A DNA stretch of 60,178 nucleotides from Mycobacterium sp. (GTDB taxonomy: Bacteria; Actinomycetota; Actinomycetes; Mycobacteriales; Mycobacteriaceae). Positions 47,878 through 56,539 of the stretch are shown piece after piece (positions within the stretch are counted from its first letter, which is position 1; every line of letters starts with the position of its first letter). Under the pieces are notes generated by a model that saw nothing but the letters and a program-made list of their open reading frames with translations, was not told the DNA's origin and did not search any database. The position numbers were made by a program, and so were the translations under genes. The DNA is taken from assembly GCA_025966225.1 (NCBI GenBank), contig JAOPVI010000093.1:1-60178 (forward strand). The letters are read 5' to 3'.

Positions 47878-49689
47878 CTACTGGTGCGTGTGCCCGGAGG
47901 TGCCTGGGCGGAACATCTCGGGGTCATCCGGCAAGCCGAAGGGAAAGGGTAAGAACTTCCCCGCTTGATCGGCGAAGCTGCTTCGGTGCGGGGCGGTCAT
48001 GCCGTCGTGCTCGAGGGCGTCGCCGTGGCCAGAAACGATGTCGGACATGCTGAATAGGGATTCACCGCCGTTCGTGTAGTACTGGCTGTGGTCGCCCCAT
48101 GGAGTGGTCAGGCCAGGGACTTCGGCCTTGAACCGGGTGGACCCGTAATTGTCCATCGCGGGGTCGTCGCCGAGGGAGGCGGTGAAATCGGTTCCCGGTA
48201 CGTGGATCTGCGGTATTGCGCCCAACTGTGTGACCGGGTCGCTGGACGCGGCCCCGACGTAGAGGTGCCCACCCGGGTTGAGGTGGAAGTCGGCGGCGCT
48301 GTGGGCCAGGTCGGTGCCCGGGCATCCGACGAGCACCACGTCGTCGGCGTGCATGCCGTACCCGGCAGCGGCGTCTGACACGGTGGTCGATCCGTAGGAG
48401 TGCCCCAGCACCGTCATGTGGCCCTCGCCGACGTGAGTGGCGTTGAGGGCGTTGACGTCTGAGGCCAATAGTTGGCCACCCTCGTGCGCAAGGCCCGTCG
48501 TTCCTACCCGCGGATCGTATAGGGCATCGGGCGCGTCGTACCCCATCCACGCCACGACCGCGGTGGGGTTGGCCCGGTCGGCCCTGTTCGACTCGTTGTA
48601 GAGGTTGGCGGCGTCGTCGCTGCCGAGCCAACCCGAACCGACACTGTTGCCGGTGCCGGGAACGACGACCGCGGTGTTCTTGGCCAGGTCGGGGTTGCCG
48701 ATGGCAATCGCTGCGCGACCGTCGCCCTTGAAGGCCTCGGGCTCGTACACCTGAAGAAATGTCGGGGCACCGTGGGCCTTGCTCGAAGCGTCGTTCAATC
48801 CGTCCCGCACCTTGAGGGCGTTGTTGTAGCGGGTCATCATGGGCCCGTCCATGCCGTACTGGTCGGGATGCGCCAGGACCTCGTCGACGGTCACGCCGCG
48901 GCTCTTGGCCACCTCGGCGGGGCGGGCGATGTCCCGGTCCATCACCCTTCTGTTGGCGTAGTCGCGGTCGGCGACCGGGATGCCGTTCAGGTTTCCCAAC
49001 TTCTCGTCCCAGTGGTCGAGGAGGTAGCGCCGGTGTTCGGGTGGGACCGAATCCCACCACTTCTTGACCTCCTCCGGGCTCTTCCCGACGGGAATCTCCG
49101 AACCGTCGTCGTACGGCGGTGCCTCCGGCAGAGGAGTTCCATCCGGCCCGACCTTCAGCGGCGCACCATCCAGCCCCCCGACGGCGGTGCGAAGGTTCTG
49201 GCTGAGTTGCCGGTCGGCGATATCGAAGCCCGCCAACAGGGTCTTGACGTTCGTTGAGTTCGTGGCCGCCAACTGCTGGAGTTTCATGGCGTTGGTCGGA
49301 CTGACCTTCGCGTACTGATCCAGCGGGCTTCCCGGACGAACGGACACCGTGCCGTCCGGCCCGACCTGCCAGCCTTGCCCGGACAGCTGGCTGACTGTTT
49401 GCAGCACGTTGGTCCGAGTGTCGGCGAGTTCGGTGCCGCCTTGCTGCAGGACGGTCTGCGCCCGGTTCAAGGCGTCGTGGATCTGTTGCATCCGCAGCAG
49501 AGTGGGCTGCGCCTTCGCGATCGCAGCATCGGAGGCGGGGCCCTGCCACTTGTCGCGCAACCCGTCGATCGTGGCGCGCTGCGTGTCGATCTGCGAGGAC
49601 AAACTCGATGCCGTCTGGCCCAGTGCCGTGGCCGTTTGGGTCAGCCCTTCGGGCTTCGACGCCTCCACCTGGGGGATAGTCACCGTCAT
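47878..49689 (-). CDS. Helical-domain/alpha-beta hydrolase fusion (DUF1023), Rv2079-like
   Basis: 603 residues. The first about 190 residues are helical with Gln/Ala-rich heptads and a WxG-type turn (KWQGPASDAAIAKAQPTLLR), as in ESX-type effector carriers. Residues about 300-560 form a DUF1023 alpha/beta hydrolase: nucleophile elbow VLGHSYGSTTVSDAAAG, an Asp in PGTDLAHS, and a late WGDHSQYY His. The middle (SPEEVKKWWDSVPPEHRRYL) is the usual DUF1023 lead-in. It probably leaves the cell through an ESX system and hydrolyses an ester; substrate unknown. Starts 34 bases after the EspC-like gene. Confidence 0.8.
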   Translation of the reverse strand: MTVTIPQVEASKPEGLTQTATALGQTASSLSSQIDTQRATIDGLRDKWQGPASDAAIAKAQPTLLRMQQIHDALNRAQTVLQQGGTELADTRTNVLQTVSQLSGQGWQVGPDGTVSVRPGSPLDQYAKVSPTNAMKLQQLAATNSTNVKTLLAGFDIADRQLSQNLRTAVGGLDGAPLKVGPDGTPLPEAPPYDDGSEIPVGKSPEEVKKWWDSVPPEHRRYLLDHWDEKLGNLNGIPVADRDYANRRVMDRDIARPAEVAKSRGVTVDEVLAHPDQYGMDGPMMTRYNNALKVRDGLNDASSKAHGAPTFLQVYEPEAFKGDGRAAIAIGNPDLAKNTAVVVPGTGNSVGSGWLGSDDAANLYNESNRADRANPTAVVAWMGYDAPDALYDPRVGTTGLAHEGGQLLASDVNALNATHVGEGHMTVLGHSYGSTTVSDAAAGYGMHADDVVLVGCPGTDLAHSAADFHLNPGGHLYVGAASSDPVTQLGAIPQIHVPGTDFTASLGDDPAMDNYGSTRFKAEVPGLTTPWGDHSQYYTNGGESLFSMSDIVSGHGDALEHDGMTAPHRSSFADQAGKFLPFPFGLPDDPEMFRPGTSGHTHQ

Positions 49690-49723
49690 GACGCCGGCCC
49701 GGTGAGGGGTTCGGCCGACGTGA

Positions 49724-50011
49724 TCATGGGGCGAACTTGCGCAGGCGGCGCCCGAATTCCTCGTCCATCCGGTGATAGTGATCGGCCGCCGCCGAGAGCT
49801 TGGTCGAGTGGTCCGTCAACTCCTCGTGCACTGCGCTGGCGGCGGTATCGAACATGGTGCCGGCGAATTGACACGCCGTTTCGCTGAGCAACCCCGACAT
49901 ACCAGCGCCTCCGCTGGCCATCGACTGGCCGTTGGTCATACCGGACACGAACGTGCCCACGTCAGCCTGCGCCTGCGCCGCAGTGCACAAGTGTGTCGGA
50001 TCTACGAGCAA
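49724..50011 (-). CDS. EspC-like ESX secretion-associated small protein
   Basis: 95 residues from TTG 50011 with GGGAGG 9 bases upstream; no ATG or GTG gives a better fit. Sequence MLVDPTHLCTAAQAQADV ... FDTAASAVHEELTDHSTKLS ... YHRMDEEFGRRLRKF is a predicted two-helix hairpin of the DUF2580/EspC type, about 100 residues as usual. These proteins are secreted by or assist ESX systems. First of the three-gene operon with the hydrolase and lipoprotein, comparable to Rv2078-Rv2079-Rv2080. Confidence 0.7.
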   Translation of the reverse strand: MLVDPTHLCTAAQAQADVGTFVSGMTNGQSMASGGAGMSGLLSETACQFAGTMFDTAASAVHEELTDHSTKLSAAADHYHRMDEEFGRRLRKFAP

Positions 50012-50143
50012 CGTGGCTTTCCTCCCGTACAGAATGATTCTAAGTCCGCCAGCAACGACGCTGTTGCACTTAATCCCAGACCGTTGCCCTGGCCGCTTGG
50101 CGAGCACAGAAGGGTAAAGCCAGCCCGATCCTCATCAAGGGAG

Positions 50144-50214
50144 TGTCAAGCATCAGCCGAAACACTGTCGCCCATCACCCGAAGCAGAAATGTCAGCCAT
50201 CACCCGACGCAATA
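50144..50214. repeat. Three imperfect 22-25 bp direct repeats, IS-end-like
   Basis: GTCAAGCATCAGCCGAAACA, GTCGCCCATCACCCGAAGCA and GTCAGCCATCACCCGACGCA start at 50144, 50166 and 50191. Multiple subterminal copies of GTCxxxCATCAxCCGA-like units are seen at ends of some actinobacterial IS481/IS21-type elements (memory). No transposase is here. They lie 13 bases beyond the 3' end of tRNA-Arg. Confidence 0.5.
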
Positions 50215-50226
50215 CACATCACAAGG

Positions 50227-50300
50227 TGCCCCCGGCAGGAATCGAACCTGCGACCAACCGCTTAGAAGGCGGCTGCTCTATTCCGCTGAGCTACGAGGGC
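50227..50300 (-). tRNA. tRNA-Arg (anticodon TCT)
   Basis: Minus strand cloverleaf: acceptor GCCCTCG/CGGGGGC (one G-U pair), D arm AGCTCAGCGGAATAGAGC, anticodon stem CCGCC... with loop CTTCTAA giving TCT, T arm GCAGGTTCGATTCCTGC, discriminator A at 50227. Genomic CC follows but the final A is not encoded. Repeats and possible IS remnants lie just past its 3' end. Confidence 0.93.
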
Positions 50301-50366
50301 AGCGCCGCTCAGCTTAGCCGAAATCACGCAAACCGTTGGACGGGGTATCCACTACTCTGGGGATCG

Positions 50367-50819
50367 ATGGTTGGACACCACACGAAGAACAAGGGCGATC
50401 TTGGCGTTGCCAAAGTCCATGCCGACTTGGCAAGCAAGGGATTTACGGTCCTGTTTCCGGCGACGGAGCACGCGCCGTTCGATCTTGTTGCGTATGCAGC
50501 TGGAGAATTCCACCGTCTTCAGGTGAAGTACCGGTCCGCCCGCACGGGTGCCGTCACCGTGAAGTTCCGGTCCACGTGGGCGGACCGCAACGGGACGCAC
50601 ATGACACCGATGGACAAGGGTGCAATCGATACGGTGTGCATTTATTGCCCGGAGACCGACGAGTGTTACTACGTCCGGCCCGACTCACATGGCGCGTCGG
50701 TCACTCTTCGGATTGTGCCCAGCAGGAATGGCCAGCACGCAGGAGTGTTGGATGCTGCTGCATTTCGCGAGCTGCCGCCGCCCAGTTCACCGCTGACCTC
50801 AACGGATGTGCGGTCATGA
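50367..50819 (+). CDS. PD-(D/E)XK nuclease family protein
   Basis: 150 residues from ATG 50367; the ribosome-binding site is weak (CTGGGGATCG). N-terminal KNKGDLGVAKVHADLASKGF, then FPATEHAPFDLVAYAAGEFH (catalytic Asp) and RLQVKYRSARTG (Gln/Lys of the ExK part) match the PD-(D/E)XK group linked to group I intron and restriction endonucleases. The last 25 residues are Pro/Ser-rich. Adjacent to tRNA-Arg and diverging from it. It may be a mobile-element nuclease or a repair-type nuclease; a partner methylase is not seen. Confidence 0.65.
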   Translation: MVGHHTKNKGDLGVAKVHADLASKGFTVLFPATEHAPFDLVAYAAGEFHRLQVKYRSARTGAVTVKFRSTWADRNGTHMTPMDKGAIDTVCIYCPETDECYYVRPDSHGASVTLRIVPSRNGQHAGVLDAAAFRELPPPSSPLTSTDVRS

Positions 50820-50964
50820 ACGATGCGCTCACGTCGGCACCCGGGGTGTGCGAATCCCGTTGCGCCCGACGTCGACGTGACAACCGTGAAGGTCCTTCGC
50901 AGCGACGAGCAGCGGACTAGCGTAGTGACAGCATTTGGTAACCACGGGAGGAGATCGGCAGGCG

Positions 50965-52449
50965 ATGAGTAACGTCCCGGAGTTGGACGCGGCCGGACTT
51001 CCCGAGGAGCTCAGTGCGGTCGATCAGTTGTTGCATCGCGGCGAGGCCAACCCGCGCACGCGCTCGGGAATCATGGGCGTGGAACTCCTCGACTCCACCC
51101 CCGAGTGGGAGCGCTTCCGGGCCCGCTTCGACAACGCCTCGCGCAAGGTGCTCCGGCTTCGCCAAAAGGTGGTGATGCCAACGCTTCCCACGGCGGCCCC
51201 GCGCTGGGTCGTCGACCCCGACTTCAACGTCGACTTTCACGTGCGACGGGCCCGCGTACCGGAGCCGGGCACATTGCGGGAGGTGCTCGACCTCGCCGAG
51301 TTGGCGCTCCAGTCGCCGATGGACATCTCGCGTCCGCTGTGGACGGCCACCCTCGTCGAAGGCCTCGCCGACGGCCGCGCCGCGACCATGCTGCACCTGA
51401 GCCACGCGGTCACCGACGGCGTCGGCAGTGTGGAGATGTTCGCCAACATCTACGACCTCGAGCGTGAACCGCCGCCGCAAGGCGAAGCGCCGCTGCCCAT
51501 CCCGCAGGACCTCTCGCCCAACGACCTGATGCGCGAGGGGCTCAACAAGCTCCCGGGCGCCATCGCAGGCAACCTGCTCGGCGCGCTCGGGGGAGCGGCC
51601 TCCGTCGTGGGTCGGGTCATCCGCGATCCGATCTCTGCGACTCGCGGCGTGGTGGACTACGCGCGTTCCGGCGCCCGCGTGATGGGCCCCGTTTCGGAGC
51701 CCTCGCCACTGTTGAGGCGCCGCAGTCTGACCTCGCGCAGCGAGGCCATCGACATCAAGTTCAGCGATCTTCACAAGGCGTCCAAGGCCGCCGGCGGCTC
51801 CATCAACGACGCCTACCTCGCCGGGTTGTGCGGAGCACTTCGGCTCTACCACCAGGCCAAGGGCATCCCCGTCGAGACGGTGCCCATGGCCGTCCCGGTC
51901 AACCTGCGTGCCGACGACGATCCGGCGGGGGGCAATCGCTTCGCCGGGGTCAACCTGGCCGCGCCGGTCGGCGTCGTCGATCCCACCACGCGCATACAAA
52001 AGGTGCGCGCACAGATGATGCGCAAACGCGAAGAACGGGCCATCGACATGGTCGGCTCCATCGCGCCCGTGCTGAGCTTCCTTCCCGACAGCTTCCTCGA
52101 GTCGGTGGCCGGGTCCATCGTCGGCTCCGACGTCCAAGCCAGCAACGTCCCGGTGTATCCGGGCGACACGTTCATCGCCGGCGCGAAGATCTTGCGGCAC
52201 TACGGACTTGGGCCGCTGCCCGGCGTCGCGATGATGGTCGTATTGGTGTCGCGCGCCGGCTACGTCACCGTCACCACCCGCTACGACCGGGCCTCCATCA
52301 CCGACCCCGCACTCTGGGCGCGGTGCATGCTGGCCGGCTTCGACGAAGTGCTCGCCCTCGGCGGCGACGGTCGGGCTGCCCCCGCTTCATTCACCGTGGA
52401 CGTCGCAGAGTCGCCCTCCACCTCACCCAATGGGAGTGCGCCGCAATGA
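50965..52449 (+). CDS. WS/DGAT-family acyltransferase (Rv2484c-like)
   Basis: 494 residues from ATG 50965 (GGGAGGAG about 10 bases upstream). Condensation-domain-like wax ester synthase/diacylglycerol acyltransferase: MDISRPLWTATLVEGLADGR, the active-site region HLSHAVTDGVG (the HHxxxDG motif with Ser146 in place of the first His; His147 and Asp151 kept), SINDAYLAGLCGALR and VPVNLRADDDPAGGNRF. It esterifies acyl-CoA to an alcohol or diacylglycerol. Coupled to plsC by ATGA, so a lipid/triacylglycerol role within this operon is likely. Confidence 0.85.
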   Translation: MSNVPELDAAGLPEELSAVDQLLHRGEANPRTRSGIMGVELLDSTPEWERFRARFDNASRKVLRLRQKVVMPTLPTAAPRWVVDPDFNVDFHVRRARVPEPGTLREVLDLAELALQSPMDISRPLWTATLVEGLADGRAATMLHLSHAVTDGVGSVEMFANIYDLEREPPPQGEAPLPIPQDLSPNDLMREGLNKLPGAIAGNLLGALGGAASVVGRVIRDPISATRGVVDYARSGARVMGPVSEPSPLLRRRSLTSRSEAIDIKFSDLHKASKAAGGSINDAYLAGLCGALRLYHQAKGIPVETVPMAVPVNLRADDDPAGGNRFAGVNLAAPVGVVDPTTRIQKVRAQMMRKREERAIDMVGSIAPVLSFLPDSFLESVAGSIVGSDVQASNVPVYPGDTFIAGAKILRHYGLGPLPGVAMMVVLVSRAGYVTVTTRYDRASITDPALWARCMLAGFDEVLALGGDGRAAPASFTVDVAESPSTSPNGSAPQ

Positions 52450-54128
52450 GTTCGCAGAACGGACAGTCCAAGCACACCCTGCGCCTTCCCGGCTCGGTCG
52501 CCGAGATTCAGGCCAGTCCGAAGGGGCCGACGGTCGGCGCGTTCTTCGACCTCGACGGCACTCTGGTGGCCGGGTTCACCGGCGTGCTCATGACGCAGGA
52601 TCGCTTGCGCCGCGGCCAGATGAGCGTCGGGGAGTTGCTGGGCATGGTGCAGGCCGGCCTCAACCACCAACTCGGCCGCTCGGAGTTCGAAGACCTCATC
52701 GGCAAGGGCGCCCGGATGCTGCACGGCAACTCGCTGAGCGATCTCGACGAACTGGGCGAGCGGCTGTTCGTTCAACACGTCCAGAAGCGCATCTACCCCG
52801 AGATGCGCGACATGGTGCGCGCTCACATGGCGCGCGGGCACACCGTCGTGCTGAGCTCGTCGGCGCTCACCGTGCAGGTCGACCCCGTCGCGAACTTCCT
52901 TGGCATCACCAACGTGCTGAGCAACAAGTTCGAGACCGACGACGACGGGTTGATCACCGGTGAGGTCCAACGGCCCGTCCTCTGGGGTCCTGGCAAGGCC
53001 AAGGCGGTGCAGGCCTTCGCCGCCAAGAACGGTGTCGACCTGGCCAAGAGCTACTTCTACGCCGACGGCGACGAGGACGTCGCGCTCATGTATCTGGTCG
53101 GCAATCCCAGGCCGACCAACCCCGCAGGCAAGATGGAAGCCGTTGCCCTCAAACGTGGTTGGCCGGTGCTCAAATTCTCCAGCCGCAGTGGCAGCAGCCC
53201 CGTCTCGCAGCTGCGCACAGTCGCGGGCATGGCCTCGTTGGTGCCCGCAGCCGCCGGTGCCATCGGGCTCGGCCTGTTGACGCGTAATCGCCGGACGGGG
53301 GTCAACTTCTTCACTGCGTCCTGGACTCGACTGCTGATGGCGTCGATCGGCATCGACCTCAACGTGCTCGGCGAGGTGAACCTCACTGCGAAGCGGCCGG
53401 CGGTGTTCCTCTTCAATCACCGCAACCAGGCCGACCCGTTCATCGCGGGCCGGTTGATCAGTGACAACTTCACGTCGGTGGGCAAGAAGGAGTTGGAGAA
53501 GGATCCGCTGATGGGCACCATCGGCAAGGTGCTGGATGCGGCGTTCATCGACCGAGATGACCCCAAGGCTGCGGTCGAGAGCTTGCAGAAGATAGAAGAA
53601 CTTGCGCGCAAGGGTCTTTCAGTGTTGATCGCACCGGAGGGCACGCGGCTGGACACCACCGAGGTCGGACCGTTCAAGAAGGGGCCGTTCCGCATCGCGA
53701 TGTCGGCAGGCATCCCCATCGTGCCAATCGTCATCCGCAACGCCGAGGTCATCGCCGACCGCAACTCGAGCACGTTCAGCCCCGGAGACGTGGACGTCGC
53801 GGTGTTCCCGCCCATCCCGACCGACGACTGGACGACGGAGAATCTCGACGAACGCATCGCCGAGGTCCGGCAGTTGTACCTCGACACGCTGAAGGACTGG
53901 CCGTACGACGGGCTACCCGACGTGCCGCTCTATGCCCGGACGAAGAAGGCCCGCAAGGCCACCGTGAAGACGACGCCTGCGAAGGCTCCGGCCAAGAAGG
54001 CCGCGGCGAAGACCCCCGCCAAGAAGACCCCCGCCAAGAAGACTCCGGTGAAAAAGGCGGCCGCCAAGGCGAATCCGACGAAGGCGAGTCCGGCCAAGGC
54101 TACCCGCACGGTGAAGGGTCGGCCGTGA
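52446..54128 (+). CDS. plsC: HAD phosphatase-acyltransferase fusion PlsC with lysine-rich tail
   Basis: 560 residues from ATG 52446. N-terminal HAD hydrolase with FFDLDGTLV (Asp35, Asp37), [12 protein letters not shown] and YADGDEDV. C-terminal 1-acylglycerol-3-phosphate acyltransferase domain with [12 protein letters not shown] (His325-x4-Asp330) and APEGTRLD (397-403). The final about 60 residues are an AKK/TPAKK repeat like histone H1. It acylates lysophosphatidic acid; the HAD part may act as a phosphatase on the product or another substrate. Rv2483c has the same fusion. Overlaps plsB2 by 4 bases. Confidence 0.88.
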   Translation: MSSQNGQSKHTLRLPGSVAEIQASPKGPTVGAFFDLDGTLVAGFTGVLMTQDRLRRGQMSVGELLGMVQAGLNHQLGRSEFEDLIGKGARMLHGNSLSDLDELGERLFVQHVQKRIYPEMRDMVRAHMARGHTVVLSSSALTVQVDPVANFLGITNVLSNKFETDDDGLITGEVQRPVLWGPGKAKAVQAFAAKNGVDLAKSYFYADGDEDVALMYLVGNPRPTNPAGKMEAVALKRGWPVLKFSSRSGSSPVSQLRTVAGMASLVPAAAGAIGLGLLTRNRRTGVNFFTASWTRLLMASIGIDLNVLGEVNLTAKRPAVFLFNHRNQADPFIAGRLISDNFTSVGKKELEKDPLMGTIGKVLDAAFIDRDDPKAAVESLQKIEELARKGLSVLIAPEGTRLDTTEVGPFKKGPFRIAMSAGIPIVPIVIRNAEVIADRNSSTFSPGDVDVAVFPPIPTDDWTTENLDERIAEVRQLYLDTLKDWPYDGLPDVPLYARTKKARKATVKTTPAKAPAKKAAAKTPAKKTPAKKTPVKKAAAKANPTKASPAKATRTVKGRP

Positions 54129-56473
54129 AGGTCGGCGCCGAAGAATTCGCGAGCTTCCGCCCCACCGACGACACCCTGGTGCTGGCCTCGGTCGACTCGC
54201 CCGCCGAACTGGAGCTTCTGAACGACTGGCTGGGACAACAGCGGCGCGCGCATCCCGACGCTCGCATCGAGGTGCTGCAACTGCCTGCCAACGACGACCC
54301 GCCGCCGGCCGTATTGGCAAGCCTGGTCTCACTTCTGGAAGCAGACGAAGACCGGTCGGTCGTACCGGTCCGGGTGTTCTGGATACCGGGCGGCCTGCCG
54401 ACCCGCTCAAAGGTCGTGGCGGTGCTGTCCGGTCGCGACACCTACCGACCGCCACACATCCTGCAACGGGGCATCCTGCGCAAGGACCAGTCGCGCGCCA
54501 GGGTCGTCGACGGTGAGCCCGCCAAGGTCTCCGAGTTGCGTCAGCAATGGAGCGACACCACCCTCGCCGAGAACCCCCGCGACTTCGCGCGCTTCGTCAT
54601 CCGTAGGGCCACCCTGGCGATCGAACGCGTCGAGTTGCGCCTGCTCGGGCCCGAGTACAAGTCGCCACGCTTGGTCAAGCCAGAGATGCTGGCGTCAGCG
54701 CGTTTCCGCGAAGGTCTCGAGCAGATTCCCGGAGCCACGCTGGAGTCGGCCGGGGAGATGCTCGATGAACTCGCAACGGGCTGGAGCCGGTTCTCCGTCG
54801 ACCTGATTCCCACCCTGGGCCGCGCGATCTTCAGTAGGGGCTTCGACCCCAACATCGACTACGACCGCGCTGAGATCGAGGCGATGCGGGTTGCGCTGGA
54901 GAACCACCCCGCGGTGCTGCTGTTCTCGCATCGGTCCTACCTCGATGGCGCGATCGTGCCGGTCGCGATGCAGGAGAACCGGTTGCCACCGGTCCACACC
55001 TTCGCGGGCATCAACCTGTCATTCGGGCTCATGGGACCGCTGATGCGCCGCTCCGGCGCCATCTTCATCCGCCGCAAGCTGGACGATCCGCTGTACAAGT
55101 ACGTGTTGAGGGAGTTCGTCGGCTACATCGTCCAGAAGCGGTTCAACTTGAGCTGGGCCATCGAGGGCACGCGCTCGCGGACCGGAAAGATGTTGCCGCC
55201 CAAGCTTGGACTGCTCGCATACGTTGCCGACGCCTACCTCGCGGGCCGCAGCGACGACATCCTGCTGCAGCCGGTGTCCATCAGCTTCGACCAGTTGCAC
55301 GAGACCGCCGAATACGCCGCATACGCCCGCGGCGGCGAGAAGACGCCCGAGGGCGTGTCCTGGCTGTACAACTTCATCAAGGCTCAGGGCGACCGCAACT
55401 ACGGCAAGATCTACGTCCGCTTTCCCGAAGCCGTCTCGATGCGCAAGTACCTAGGCGAGCCAAACGGCCCGATGACCACCGACGACGCCGCGAAACGCCT
55501 TGCGATGCAGAAGATGGCCTTCGAAGTGGCGTGGCGCATCCTCCGCGTCACCCCGGTCAACGCGACGGGCCTGGTGTCGGCGCTGCTACTCACCACGAGC
55601 GGCGTCGCGCTGACACTCGGTCAGTTGCATCACACCATGCAGGACGCGCTGGACTACCTTGAGCGCACCCAAACCCCCATGACCAACAGTGCGTTACGGC
55701 TGCGCACCAACGATGGCGTGCGCGCGGCCGTCGACGCACTCTCGGGCGGCCATCCCGTCACCCGCATCGACGGCGGCCGAGAACCGGTGTGGCGCATCGC
55801 CCCCGAGGACGAACACGAGGCGGCGTTCTACCGAAACACCCTCATCCATGCCTTCCTGGAGACCTCGATCGTCGAGCTCGCGCTGGCGTACGCGGGACGT
55901 GCGGACGGTGACCGACTCGAAGCTTTCTGGACGCAGGTGATGCGGTTGCGCGACCTGTTGAAGTTCGAGTTCTACTTCGCCGATTCCGCCGCCTTCCGCG
56001 AGCACGTCGAGGCGGAGCTGTCGTGGCAGGAAGGCTGGGAGACGAAGCTCGCCTCCGGGGGTGACGAGGCCGACGCGATCCTGCGCGCCAAGCGACCGCT
56101 CATTGCGAGCGCCATGTTGCGGCCCTTCATCGATGCCTACGAGATCGTCGCCGACGTGCTCAGGGGCACGCCCGCGGACATCAGCGAGAAGGACCTGACC
56201 AACCTGGCGCTAGGCGTCGGTCGGCAATACGTCGCGCAGGACAGGGTACGGAGCAATGAATCCGTTTCCGCGCTGCTGTTCGCCACCGCGCGGCAAGTGG
56301 TGGCCGACCAGAACCTCCTCACACCCGCCGCCGATCTCGAGGAGCGGCGGTCGGCCTTCCTGGCCGAACTTCGCGGCGTCCTTGGCGACATGGACACCGT
56401 CGAGAAGCTCTCGCGTGAACAGTTCTTCGTGCGCGAACTGGTCAAGCGCACGCAAGAAAACACAGCTAGCTGA
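54125..56473 (+). CDS. plsB2: Glycerol-3-phosphate acyltransferase PlsB2
   Basis: 782 residues from GTG 54125. Acyltransferase block [14 protein letters not shown] (His269, Asp274), block [13 protein letters not shown], block [15 protein letters not shown] and block IV region [10 protein letters not shown] are those of the PlsB family. The long N-terminal part (about 230 residues) and C-terminal helical part are normal for PlsB. It makes 1-acyl-glycerol-3-phosphate, the first step of phospholipid and triacylglycerol synthesis, followed by PlsC. Third gene of the coupled operon. Confidence 0.92.
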   Translation: MKVGAEEFASFRPTDDTLVLASVDSPAELELLNDWLGQQRRAHPDARIEVLQLPANDDPPPAVLASLVSLLEADEDRSVVPVRVFWIPGGLPTRSKVVAVLSGRDTYRPPHILQRGILRKDQSRARVVDGEPAKVSELRQQWSDTTLAENPRDFARFVIRRATLAIERVELRLLGPEYKSPRLVKPEMLASARFREGLEQIPGATLESAGEMLDELATGWSRFSVDLIPTLGRAIFSRGFDPNIDYDRAEIEAMRVALENHPAVLLFSHRSYLDGAIVPVAMQENRLPPVHTFAGINLSFGLMGPLMRRSGAIFIRRKLDDPLYKYVLREFVGYIVQKRFNLSWAIEGTRSRTGKMLPPKLGLLAYVADAYLAGRSDDILLQPVSISFDQLHETAEYAAYARGGEKTPEGVSWLYNFIKAQGDRNYGKIYVRFPEAVSMRKYLGEPNGPMTTDDAAKRLAMQKMAFEVAWRILRVTPVNATGLVSALLLTTSGVALTLGQLHHTMQDALDYLERTQTPMTNSALRLRTNDGVRAAVDALSGGHPVTRIDGGREPVWRIAPEDEHEAAFYRNTLIHAFLETSIVELALAYAGRADGDRLEAFWTQVMRLRDLLKFEFYFADSAAFREHVEAELSWQEGWETKLASGGDEADAILRAKRPLIASAMLRPFIDAYEIVADVLRGTPADISEKDLTNLALGVGRQYVAQDRVRSNESVSALLFATARQVVADQNLLTPAADLEERRSAFLAELRGVLGDMDTVEKLSREQFFVRELVKRTQENTAS

Positions 56474-56539
56474 CCGTCGACGCCGCTCAGAGGGCGCAGC
56501 CCGTGCAGTGCGCTCAGCGTGGTCCAATACCCTCGACTC

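Noticed and set aside
50816..50919. 34-codon ORF between the nuclease and the WS/DGAT gene
   Set aside because: No ribosome-binding site and Arg-rich composition; most likely chance.
50917..52200. Minus-strand open frame of 427 codons opposite the WS/DGAT gene
   Set aside because: No recognisable fold and composition biased to Arg, Gly, His and Asp; shadow frame.
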